Source of the DNA: CAMCYM01 sp964405405
Lineage (GTDB): Bacteria; Bacteroidota; Bacteroidia; Flavobacteriales_D; Sanyastnellaceae
Assembly: GCA_964405405.1 (NCBI GenBank)
Contig: CAYONT010000065.1
Span: 1 to 9,485, forward strand
Direction: 5' to 3'
Length of the DNA stretch: 9,485 nucleotides
Both the position numbers and the translations under genes were made by a program. This document shows positions 1-6,797 of the stretch, piece after piece (position 1 is the stretch's first letter; every line of letters starts with the position of its first letter). The notes beneath the pieces are model-generated. The model searched no databases and had not been told where the DNA came from. It saw only the letters and a list, made by a program, of their open reading frames with translations.

Positions 1-1485
1 GTGTCTTCGTTGGCCTCGGGTTCGGGGTCAACGGCATCGCAGTGGGCTTCCATGGCTTTGGGGGCTGGGTCAACTGCAACGGCCTCGGGTGCTTTCGCAT
101 CGGGTGGCGATGCAGACGCAACCAACTGGGCGGCCATTGCCATGGGGCACAACGCCACAGCTTCGGGAGCGAATTCGGTTGCTTTGGGTTGGAATTCAAC
201 GGCATCGGGAACCAGTTCGAGGGCGTTCGGCGAGGGTTCTACCGCTTCCGCTTGGCATACCTTGGCCACCGGTCACCAAAGTGAAGCCTCCAGCACCCAT
301 GCGGTTGCCACGGGTCGTTCCACGGTGGCTTCTGGAAACCATGCTGTGGCGTTTGGGGACGATGCGAATGCCACAGGTGATCACTCGCGGGCATTTGGTG
401 TGGGATCCACAGCGAGTGCCACCCACGCTCATGCCTTCGGCCGAAATTCGACTGCATCGGGTGGGAATTCTTATTCTTTGGGATATTACACCGTTGCGTC
501 GGGCTGGTCGAGCATGGCGTTGGGAGAAAATGCCATCGCAAGTGGTGCTTATGCTCTGGCGCTTGGGGATTCTTCCGTGGCGAGTGGATACAACAGTGCG
601 GCCTTGGGTTCTTACTCACGTGCCACTGGGCACAATTCGTTTGCGGCAGCACGGAAGTCCGAGGCCCGGTCTTACCATGAGGTGCAGTTTGGAGCATTCG
701 TGGATGTGGCGGCATTGGGAACGGCAGACCCCAGCAACCTGGTGCCTGAAGAGGCCCTTTTCGTTATCGGAAACGGTACGGACAACCTCAACCGCAGCAA
801 TGCATTGGTGATTCGGAAGGATGGCACGGCAACGTTCCACGACAGCTTGTCTGTCCTGGGGGAGGCGGACTTTGCCAGTGGGTTGACGGTGGGAGACACC
901 CTGCGGGTGCAGGCACCTGCGCTGTTTGCGGACAGCGTGGACGTGGTGGGAAATACCCGCATCGGTGGCGATTTGAACGTAGCGGGTGACTTGTATGTGG
1001 GCGGGGTGCAGGTGGTTCCTGGAGGTGGTGGCGGTGGTAGCTCGCCGGCCATTTATATGGGAAAGAATACTGCTGGTTATTTCGCCCCCGGATTTAGCGG
1101 AATGGGGAGCTTCGTGGTGTTGCCCATGGATGTTGAAGATGAAGAGGATCCCTCGAGTCAATTGAACGGCGTTGGAGGTATGGTTACGGTGGCTAGCTCT
1201 GGGGTTTATGAAATCCAGACTTATGCGAGAGCAGTTTACAGTGATCCTCCTACCGTTAATGTGGCACTTTTTGCCCTGGGTGTGCAGGTGAATGGAACGT
1301 TGTTGGAAGAGACAATATCCGTTGGGGATTACACCCCTACGCTGGGAGGTCCGATCACTACGGTCAACAACTCGTTCAAAGTGCGTTTGAGTGCCGGGGA
1401 TGTGATCGAAGTCATCGCAGGAGAGATGGGACCATTGTCGACGGCCATCGCTAAGGCTACATTTTCCGTGGAGAAACTGAATTGA
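1..1485 (+). CDS. Surface protein with YadA-type head repeats and C-terminal C1q/TNF-like domain (5' partial)
   Basis: The reading frame is open from the first base, so the gene probably begins upstream and the GTG at position 1 need not be its start; no signal peptide is seen. Residues 10-219 are fifteen head repeats of exactly 14 residues (pattern S-x-A-S-G-x-x-S-x-A-x-G-x-x), and 220-233 is a decayed sixteenth. In known trimeric adhesins these repeats coil into a left-handed beta-roll. Residues 234-335 are beta-rich stalk sequence (for example NALVIRKDGTATF near 268-280). A six-glycine hinge lies at 341-346. The last ~145 residues alternate hydrophobic strands and end in FSVEKLN, resembling the C1q/TNF-like beta-sandwich that caps bacterial filaments such as BclA. 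No YadA beta-barrel anchor, S74 autoprotease or obvious type IX sorting domain is present, so how it is attached is unknown. A role as a surface or fibre protein is inferred from architecture. An intrinsic terminator follows the stop. Confidence 0.75.
   Translation: MSSLASGSGSTASQWASMALGAGSTATASGAFASGGDADATNWAAIAMGHNATASGANSVALGWNSTASGTSSRAFGEGSTASAWHTLATGHQSEASSTHAVATGRSTVASGNHAVAFGDDANATGDHSRAFGVGSTASATHAHAFGRNSTASGGNSYSLGYYTVASGWSSMALGENAIASGAYALALGDSSVASGYNSAALGSYSRATGHNSFAAARKSEARSYHEVQFGAFVDVAALGTADPSNLVPEEALFVIGNGTDNLNRSNALVIRKDGTATFHDSLSVLGEADFASGLTVGDTLRVQAPALFADSVDVVGNTRIGGDLNVAGDLYVGGVQVVPGGGGGGSSPAIYMGKNTAGYFAPGFSGMGSFVVLPMDVEDEEDPSSQLNGVGGMVTVASSGVYEIQTYARAVYSDPPTVNVALFALGVQVNGTLLEETISVGDYTPTLGGPITTVNNSFKVRLSAGDVIEVIAGEMGPLSTAIAKATFSVEKLN
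28..699 (+). repeat. Sixteen tandem 42-bp units coding 14-residue head repeats
   Basis: The coding sequence of the surface protein is periodic at 42 bases. Units start at residues 10, 24, 38 and so on every 14 residues up to 220, without any insertion or deletion. At the DNA level the copies are strongly diverged, sharing mainly the codons for A-S-G and A-L/F-G. The array therefore looks old and under protein-level constraint rather than recently expanded. The last unit has lost the glycine core. Confidence 0.85.
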
Positions 1486-1511
1486 GGTTGTCGAAATTCC
1501 CGTAAGGGGGG

Positions 1512-1551
1512 AAAGGTCGGTTGGGCGAATGCCCGGCCGACCTTTTTCTTT
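1512..1551 (+). terminator. Rho-independent terminator of the surface-protein gene
   Basis: A near-perfect 15-bp stem joins 1512-1526 to 1531-1545. AAAGGTCGG pairs with CCGACCTTT, and inside that TTGGGC pairs with GCCCGG using two G-U wobbles. The loop is GAAT (1527-1530). The T-rich tail TTTTTCTTT (1543-1551) follows directly. It starts 27 bases after the stop codon at 1483-1485, so it separates this gene from the downstream two-gene unit. Confidence 0.9.
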
Positions 1552-1595
1552 GCTGCGTGCAACCTGTCCGTGCGGAGAGGCGTAGGAGTTGAACG

Positions 1596-2759
1596 ATGCA
1601 ACGAACAGCGGCGCCCATGGCAGCCCCCCCGCCACCGGTTCAGAAAAGGGACCTGTACCAGCAGCTGCCCAGGCGGCGCCTGCCTTGGGTGGGTCTGGTC
1701 CTGGGGGCGGCGGGCTTGTTTTTTCTGGTGTCAGCGGCCGTGACCCCATTGACGGGGCGGTGGGAAGTCGGGCGGGCGTTCCCGGAATGGGGGAGGAAGT
1801 TGGGGGATTTGGCCTGGATGCAAAGCGAGCGTCAAGTGCTTCCGAACGCATATGTGGTCGGGTCTTCGACGGTGTTGCATCATGTGGTGCCGGCGGTGCT
1901 GGATGCGGGGCCGGGTGGGGCGGGCCGAGGGTTGCGATGGTACAACGCGGGGGTGCAGCGGACGGTGCCGCCGGAGGCTTTTTATCTGGCGCACGAGTTG
2001 CTCGATGGGTTGCCGGAGGGAGCTTGCGAGGTGCTGGTGGTGGACGTGCTGCCTGTGGAGCCGATGGCGGCGGAGGAGGTGGAGGCGCCGCGTGTCGTGC
2101 GGACGATGGGGGTTGAGGAGGTCTGGCGGAGGTTGGGGTTGCTGCCTTGGGAGGAGGGGTCGATGCGGGACCGGTGTTGGGCGGAAGCCCGGGCGGTGCT
2201 GCGGGCAGGGTGGAACCGGGCCGTGGGTTTTCTGGGGCCACCGCCGGGTGCGGCGGCTCAGGAACCGGTGGATGCTCGGGCGGACCGGGGATTCGTGCCT
2301 TTGCGGGCCGAGGATTTTGCGGCGGGCCGGTTGCGCGAATCTCGGGCGGCGTACCTGCAGGGGGCGGAGGCCGCCATGGCCCACAATCGCGCCATTGCGG
2401 AGGATTTCGATTTGCGCCGTACCCTGCCCGATCCGACCGTGAATTGGGATTGCACGGGGCGTGTGCGGCCCATGATAGACCAAATGCAAGCCCTCAAGCA
2501 CCGCTGTGACCGGGCGGGCATCCACGTGGTCTTCCTGTTCCAGAAGTTGTGGGACGGAAACGGTTGTGTGTATTTCGAAGCGCAGGAACGCTGGGGGGAT
2601 GCGCACGTGGTGGAGATGATGGGTTACCGGGGGCAGGAGGGGTTGTTTGAGCCGGGGGATTCGTACGACGACGACCATTGGATGGCGAGCGGTGCCGAGA
2701 AGTTCTCGATTGTTTTGTCGGAGCGTTTGGCCTCGGTGGTTCCTCAGGCACGCAAATGA
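1596..2759 (+). CDS. Membrane-anchored SGNH-hydrolase-like protein
   Basis: A 387-residue protein. A basic, proline-rich N-terminus is followed by one hydrophobic segment (about 31-50), predicting an N-in anchor with the bulk outside the cytoplasm. The core looks like a diverged SGNH/GDSL-type fold. VVGSST (87-92) fits the nucleophile block with Ser91 as candidate, YNAG (116-119) fits the second block, a hydrophobic strand VLVVDVLPVEP lies at 146-156, and D358-x-x-H361 (in DDDHW) fits the C-terminal Asp-His pair. Proteins of this shape, such as DltD- or AlgX-like ones, often add or remove acyl groups on exported polymers; that role is inferred here. The start has a good AGGAG (1584-1588) seven bases upstream. 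Its stop overlaps the proposed start of the glycosyltransferase gene (ATGA), so the two are probably translationally coupled. The gene is very G-rich on the coding strand. The Ser/Asp/His assignment is by eye. Confidence 0.65.
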   Translation: MQRTAAPMAAPPPPVQKRDLYQQLPRRRLPWVGLVLGAAGLFFLVSAAVTPLTGRWEVGRAFPEWGRKLGDLAWMQSERQVLPNAYVVGSSTVLHHVVPAVLDAGPGGAGRGLRWYNAGVQRTVPPEAFYLAHELLDGLPEGACEVLVVDVLPVEPMAAEEVEAPRVVRTMGVEEVWRRLGLLPWEEGSMRDRCWAEARAVLRAGWNRAVGFLGPPPGAAAQEPVDARADRGFVPLRAEDFAAGRLRESRAAYLQGAEAAMAHNRAIAEDFDLRRTLPDPTVNWDCTGRVRPMIDQMQALKHRCDRAGIHVVFLFQKLWDGNGCVYFEAQERWGDAHVVEMMGYRGQEGLFEPGDSYDDDHWMASGAEKFSIVLSERLASVVPQARK

Positions 2760-4846
2760 AGGAGACACAGCAAGGGATGGACGAGCAGCAGCACGGGTGG
2801 GTCGGGGCGTTCTTGCCGCCCATCGATGAGGGGGCATGGGGCCGCCGTCGGGAGCGTTGGATTTCCCTGCTGGGACTGGGATTCACCTTGCTGGCCGTGG
2901 TCTTCGTGGCCGTGGAGCAGGTTCCCGTGATGCGGGAGGAGTGGGAGCGGGGAGCGTGGGGGCAGCTGGCGGCACATGGGGGCTTCCTGGTGCTGGCGGG
3001 AGCCCTGGTTTATGGGGGTTTGGTTTACCAAATAACGCGCTATTTGTACACGAAACGGCGGCAGGGGTATGTCGCGTGTCCGCCGCAATCGTTGCAAACG
3101 CCGCAAACGCCGGGGGACGGGGGCGAAGTGCCTGCGGTGGCGATCCTCGTTCCGAGCTACAAGGAGGAGCGGGCGGTGATGGCTCAGACCCTGCTGAGCG
3201 CGGCGCTTCAGGCGGTGCCGGGGCTGCGGGTCACGCTGCTCGTGGACAATCCGCCGGAGCCGCAGGAGGCTGGGGACCGGGCTTTGCTCGCAGATGCCCG
3301 CGCGGTGGTGCCGGAGTTGGCGGCGGCCCTGGGCGCAGTCCATGCGGAGGTGGGGGCGCTGCTCGACGCGGGCGATGCCCCCGCGGCCGCCCGGTGCGCA
3401 GCGGACTGGCTCGAAGCCGAGGCCCGGCGCTGGCTCCAACCCACGGCCCCCGTCCCGGTCACCCATACCGACCGGTTCTTCGCCTGCGAAATCCTGCTCG
3501 ACCGCGCTCTGTCGTTTCGCGACCAAGCGCGCCGAGGCGAGGTGGACACCGAAGTCCTCCGCCACACCTTCGGCGTCACCCTGTCCACCTTCGAGCGCAA
3601 GCGGCATCCCAACCTCTCCCAACAGCCTAACAAAGCCACCAACCTCAACAGCTACATCGGGCTGATGGGGGGCAGCTGGACCTGGGATGCCGCCGGCCAC
3701 CTGCGCTCCGTGGCCCCCGACGAACCCCTGCCGGCCCACGCGCCCCGCCTCACCGTTCCCGCCCCGGACTTCATCGTCGCCCTCGACGCCGACAGCCTCA
3801 TCCTGCCCGACTACGCCCGCTGCATGCTGGCGGAGCTGACCCCCCCGGAGCATGCCCGGCGTGCGGTATGCCAAACCCCCTACAGCGCGGTCCCTGGCGC
3901 CACCACACCGGTGGAGCGGATTGCCGGTGCCACCACGGATGTGCAGTACATCATCCACCAGGGATTCACGGCCTGGAACGGGACGTACTGGGTCGGGGCG
4001 AATGCCATGATTCGGTATGCGGCCCTGCTGGACATCGCGGAGCCCTTTGAGGAGCGCGGTTGGCCCCTGCGTCGGTTCATCCAGGACCGAACGGCCATCG
4101 AGGACACAGAAAGCTCCATCGACCTGGCGCTCCGGGGCTGGTCGTTGCACAACGTTCCGCGGCGGCTGGCCTACAGTGCGACCCCTCCGGACTTCGGGAG
4201 CCTCCTGATCCAGCGCCGACGCTGGTCGAACGGCGGCCTCCTCATCCTGGGGAAGGCGTTGCGCTTGCTGCGACAGCGGCTGCGCCAGCGCCCCCCCGAG
4301 CCCCCCCAGCGCCCCCCCGGCACCCTGGCGCGCCCGCTGGAGGCGCTCGCCGAAGCCTGGGTCCGCGTCCACTACCTCGTCTCCATCACCACGGTGAACC
4401 TGGGACTGCTCATCCTGCTGGCGTACCCTTTCGCCTCCAGCGTGGTTTCGTACTGGCTGCCGCTGACGGCGGTTCCGTACTTCGCCCTGTACGGGCGGGA
4501 CCTGTGGCTGATGGGCTACCGTTGGGGGGATTTGTTTCGGGTGTATGCGCTGAATTTGGCCTTGATTCCGGTCCACCTCGGTGGGGTGCTCCAATCGCTG
4601 CGCCAGGGGCTTTTCCGCGGTCGTCCGAGTTTTCCGCGCACGCCCAAGACGGCCCAGCGCACACCCATCGCCCGGCCGTACGTGGCGGTGATGTTGGCGC
4701 TGGTGGTGCAATGGACACTGGGCGCTCTGTGGGATTTTCAGCAGGGGTATGTCACGCACGGGCTGTTCGCGGGCCTGAACGCCGGCATCCTCCTGTATGC
4801 GGTTTGGACGTTCGTGGGCCCGCGCGCCGCCCTCGAGGACCTGTGA
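2756..4846 (+). CDS. Multi-pass family 2 glycosyltransferase (cellulose-synthase-like)
   Basis: About 696 residues counted from the ATG at 2756, which overlaps the upstream stop as ATGA. An ATG at 2777, 12 bases after AAGGAG (2759-2764), is an alternative start; the in-frame ATG at 2678 lies inside the previous gene and is unlikely. Two N-terminal membrane segments (~35-54, 73-93) precede a GT-A catalytic domain: VAILVPSYKEE (~128-138), the D-x-D of LDADS (344-346), E-D in QDRTAIEDTES (449-450) and Q-R-R-R-W (486-490). These are hallmarks of processive GT2 synthases. About five further membrane segments follow (~538-559, 563-580, 593-612, 641-659, 669-688). No PilZ domain is evident. Between the first strand and D-x-D there is a long helical, Ala/Arg-rich insert (~170-275) before the conserved KATNLN stretch. 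The likely job is polymerising and exporting a sugar chain across the inner membrane; the product cannot be told. The partner gene suggests acylated or otherwise modified glycan. Confidence 0.8.
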   Translation: MKETQQGMDEQQHGWVGAFLPPIDEGAWGRRRERWISLLGLGFTLLAVVFVAVEQVPVMREEWERGAWGQLAAHGGFLVLAGALVYGGLVYQITRYLYTKRRQGYVACPPQSLQTPQTPGDGGEVPAVAILVPSYKEERAVMAQTLLSAALQAVPGLRVTLLVDNPPEPQEAGDRALLADARAVVPELAAALGAVHAEVGALLDAGDAPAAARCAADWLEAEARRWLQPTAPVPVTHTDRFFACEILLDRALSFRDQARRGEVDTEVLRHTFGVTLSTFERKRHPNLSQQPNKATNLNSYIGLMGGSWTWDAAGHLRSVAPDEPLPAHAPRLTVPAPDFIVALDADSLILPDYARCMLAELTPPEHARRAVCQTPYSAVPGATTPVERIAGATTDVQYIIHQGFTAWNGTYWVGANAMIRYAALLDIAEPFEERGWPLRRFIQDRTAIEDTESSIDLALRGWSLHNVPRRLAYSATPPDFGSLLIQRRRWSNGGLLILGKALRLLRQRLRQRPPEPPQRPPGTLARPLEALAEAWVRVHYLVSITTVNLGLLILLAYPFASSVVSYWLPLTAVPYFALYGRDLWLMGYRWGDLFRVYALNLALIPVHLGGVLQSLRQGLFRGRPSFPRTPKTAQRTPIARPYVAVMLALVVQWTLGALWDFQQGYVTHGLFAGLNAGILLYAVWTFVGPRAALEDL
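4291..4318 (+). repeat. Three C7 tracts within 28 bases inside the glycosyltransferase gene
   Basis: Runs of exactly seven C occur at 4291-4297, 4301-4307 and 4312-4318. They encode a proline-rich linker (RPPEPPQRPPG) between the Q-x-x-R-W motif and the third membrane segment. Further C7 runs lie at 3840-3846 in the same gene and at 1624-1630 near the start of the upstream gene. Such tracts can slip during replication; here the frame is intact through all of them. Confidence 0.8.
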
Positions 4847-4895
4847 CTGCGGCTAGCGCACGAAGCAGACGGCGCCTGTCACCGTTCGATGGAAT

Positions 4896-5735
4896 TCAGG
4901 GCTTGAAGTCGGGGTAGGTGGCGTAAATCTCGGCGACCCGCTTTTCATCGTCTTCGGTGAATCCCGAGGCATCCAGTGCGGGCGCACCCTCTGGGCCATC
5001 GAGCCGGACGGTCTCAACGGTGAAGATGGCATCGCTGGGCGCCTCTACGCTTCCCCAGTCTGAGAACTGATTCGGGGCTAGTTTCCACGAATCCGATTCT
5101 CCAGGTTCCATTCCGCCCGCAATGGCATAGTTGAAGTCCTCTTTGATCCAAGGAACAGACCGGCCCGGTGATTGCAGGGTTCCGGTGAAATAGGCATGGC
5201 TCACAGGAATTTGGGTTCCGTTGGTTACGGTCAACTGGATGATGGGCTGCTCTGTGATGTAGTAAGTTCCTTCTTTGCGCTTGTAGAATCGGGCATCGCT
5301 GATTTTGAATAGGGCGAGCTGGCGCTTTGCCTCAGCCGCCGCCGCTTTTTTTGCGAGTAGTTCGTCCAATTCCTCTTTCACCCTGGCTTTCAATTCTGCT
5401 GCTCTTTCAGCTTGGATGGCGTCTGCACGGGCAATGACATCATCTGCGGTCATGCCGTCCAAAGATCTTCGAAGACTATCCACCGAGGCCTCCATGTCGT
5501 ATTCCTCACCCGCCCATTCAGCATAAATCGCATCTTCGAGATTCATCCCATCAAGAAGGACTGATTTCAACGCGAGTTCGAATCGAATCCTTTTGCCTTC
5601 ACCCAAAGATTGCTTGATTTTTTCCACCGAGCTGGTCATGCTCTCTTCAGTGGAGGCGTCAATCGTGGGCTGGCAACCCATCCAGCACATGGTCAGTATG
5701 CCCAGCAAGGGCGGAAAGAATCGATTCATGATCAT
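4896..5735 (-). CDS. Lipoprotein of unknown function (DUF6694-like N-terminus)
   Basis: A 279-residue protein with a short hydrophobic signal sequence ending in W-M-G-C, making Cys21 the likely lipidated residue; the ATG at 5729 (Met3) is an equally possible start and no clear ribosome site is seen. After the cysteine comes QPTIDASTEESMTSS. From memory this resembles the 'KIDxSSEExxxxS' opening of small bacterial lipoproteins grouped as DUF6694; this is a recollection, not a search. Residues ~82-142 are charged and alanine-rich with heptad character, probably a helical hairpin or coiled coil. Residues ~145-245 are a beta-rich domain of the kind that binds or braces envelope components (PIIQLTVTNGTQIPVSHAYFTGTL). 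The gene is convergent with the glycosyltransferase (49 bases between stops, no convincing terminator there) and divergent from the WYL regulator. Function is unknown, with a periplasmic or outer-membrane location inferred. Confidence 0.75.
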   Translation of the reverse strand: MIMNRFFPPLLGILTMCWMGCQPTIDASTEESMTSSVEKIKQSLGEGKRIRFELALKSVLLDGMNLEDAIYAEWAGEEYDMEASVDSLRRSLDGMTADDVIARADAIQAERAAELKARVKEELDELLAKKAAAAEAKRQLALFKISDARFYKRKEGTYYITEQPIIQLTVTNGTQIPVSHAYFTGTLQSPGRSVPWIKEDFNYAIAGGMEPGESDSWKLAPNQFSDWGSVEAPSDAIFTVETVRLDGPEGAPALDASGFTEDDEKRVAEIYATYPDFKP

Positions 5736-5805
5736 TCGGGATTTTTGGAATGTTTTTCAGGCAACGGCTCAAATTCACGGTTTTATGCTGACAGATGGGG
5801 TCAGT

Positions 5806-5823
5806 TTTGCAATGAATTGCAAA
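5806..5823. promoter_or_regulatory. Palindromic operator candidate upstream of the WYL gene (site 1)
   Basis: TTTGCAA-TGAA-TTGCAAA is a perfect 7-bp inverted repeat, and each TTGCAA half is itself a palindrome. It ends 56 bases before the WYL start, in the region shared with the divergent lipoprotein gene. A near copy (13 of 16 positions, inverted) lies in front of hsdM at 7380-7395. Palindromic sites of this kind suit a dimeric helix-turn-helix regulator; binding by the adjacent WYL protein is inferred. Confidence 0.6.
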
Positions 5824-5825
5824 CA

Positions 5826-5849
5826 ATTTCTTTCGTTTGTGAAAGAAAT
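5826..5849. promoter_or_regulatory. 24-base perfect inverted repeat just upstream of the WYL gene
   Basis: ATTTCTTTC (5826-5834) and GAAAGAAAT (5841-5849) form a perfect 9-bp inverted repeat around the 6-base spacer GTTTGT. It ends 30 bases before the WYL start codon, a usual place for an autoregulatory operator. It has no T-tail and its stem is AT-rich, so it is unlikely to be a terminator. No second copy was seen in the window. Confidence 0.6.
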
Positions 5850-5879
5850 GAATTCCCGCTTCACGACCCCATCCTAAAC

Positions 5880-6797
5880 ATGCGCACCCGAAGAAAGAAC
5901 GAGGTGGATTCGTTCAACCAGCGAACCGTGGAGCGCGTGATGCGCCTGATTCGCAAAATGCGCCAACCAATTCGCATGAGCCGTGTGGAGTACGCGGCCT
6001 TTCTGGGCATCAGTGAACGGTCGGTTTATCGGTACTTGAATTTGATTGAGAGTTTGGGATTTGTGGTGGCATTGGACGCAAATGGAAATCCCTACATCGC
6101 TGGAGAGGATTTGCGGGAGTCTTTTACCGATGCCGAGGCCGATTGGGTGCGCATGGCCATGGAAAACCTGGATCCGAACAATCCGCTTACCCATCATGTC
6201 TTGCGCAAGTTGGACATATTTGGTGAGCAGGAGGAGACGATGGACGCGCTGGTGGCTGCAGGTCGGGCGAAGTTGGTGGGCCAAATCGCAGACGCCATTT
6301 TTCAACGCAAGCAAATCACGCTGGTCGGTTACCACTCGGCAAACAGCGGTACGCGCAGCGACCGGCTCGTCGAGCCGTTGGAATTTGTGGAGCATTATGC
6401 GACCCTCTCCGCTTTTGAGGTCCGTTCCCGTACCAACAAGTACTTTCGCATGGATCGCATTTCGAGCATTGATGTGAGCGATGTGCCTTTCCAGTTTGCC
6501 CGGTATCATCAAGCACCGCGGCCGGATATGTTTGGCTTTGCGCTACCGGACGATCCGTCGGACCACTTCCTCATCCGACTGGACCTTTCGATGCGCGCTG
6601 CGCTGTTCCTGCGCACCGAGTACCCGCTCAGCATCCCATACCTTTCTTTGTCGTCCGAGCCGGGCCGCTACCTTCTAACTGGCCCAGTGGCCGACCTCCG
6701 TCCCGTCGAACGGTTCATCCGGGGGTTCCCCAAGCCCGGCGACGTAGTGGTTCTGGGCGCTCCGAAGTCCTTCAAAAACCCACAATACCACACTTGA
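5880..6797 (+). CDS. WYL-domain transcriptional regulator
   Basis: A 305-residue protein. The N-terminal helix-turn-helix (~16-60; SRVEYAAFLGISERSVYRYLNLIE core) is of the winged type found in this family. The WYL domain (~144-200) shows ITLVGYHSANSGTRSDRLVEPLEF followed by the R-x-F-R-x-D-R-I-like KYFRMDRI. A C-terminal WCX-like region (~228-295) ends in GDVVVLGAP. The full-length arrangement matches WYL regulators such as DeoR-like, BrxR or CapW proteins, which often act as ligand-responsive repressors of defence operons (family knowledge). The frame is open 270 bases further upstream, but that stretch overlaps the lipoprotein gene and the palindromes, so the ATG at 5880 is preferred. The stop overlaps the exonuclease start by one base (TGATG), implying translational coupling. 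Autoregulation through the upstream palindromes and control of hsdM through the related site are inferred. Confidence 0.85.
   Translation: MRTRRKNEVDSFNQRTVERVMRLIRKMRQPIRMSRVEYAAFLGISERSVYRYLNLIESLGFVVALDANGNPYIAGEDLRESFTDAEADWVRMAMENLDPNNPLTHHVLRKLDIFGEQEETMDALVAAGRAKLVGQIADAIFQRKQITLVGYHSANSGTRSDRLVEPLEFVEHYATLSAFEVRSRTNKYFRMDRISSIDVSDVPFQFARYHQAPRPDMFGFALPDDPSDHFLIRLDLSMRAALFLRTEYPLSIPYLSLSSEPGRYLLTGPVADLRPVERFIRGFPKPGDVVVLGAPKSFKNPQYHT

Noticed and set aside
616..2241. Long (541 codon) open frame on the minus strand
   Set aside because: It spans two genes and a terminator on the other strand, is extremely Pro/Ala/Arg-rich and arises from G-rich codon bias of the real + strand genes.
2744..4759. 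671-codon open frame on the minus strand opposite the glycosyltransferase
   Set aside because: Low-complexity Arg/Gln/Gly/His composition without recognisable domains; the + strand frame carries clear glycosyltransferase motifs and membrane segments.
4847..4895. Possible terminator between the convergent glycosyltransferase and lipoprotein genes
   Set aside because: Only short stems (TGCG/CGCA, GTGAC/GTCAC) and no T-run on either strand; not enough to call.
5788..5804. Weak inverted repeat CTGAC-N7-GTCAG in the divergent region
   Set aside because: Only 5 bp arms; such repeats are expected by chance, and it has no copy near hsdM.
5593..5877. 94-codon + strand frame antisense to the lipoprotein start
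   Set aside because: Mostly antisense to a convincing lipoprotein gene, no ribosome site, no recognisable content.
5610..5879. N-terminal extension of the WYL regulator frame
   Set aside because: The extension overlaps the 5' end of the lipoprotein gene antisense and runs through both palindromes; its residues show no domain, whereas the ATG at 5880 gives a standard family length.
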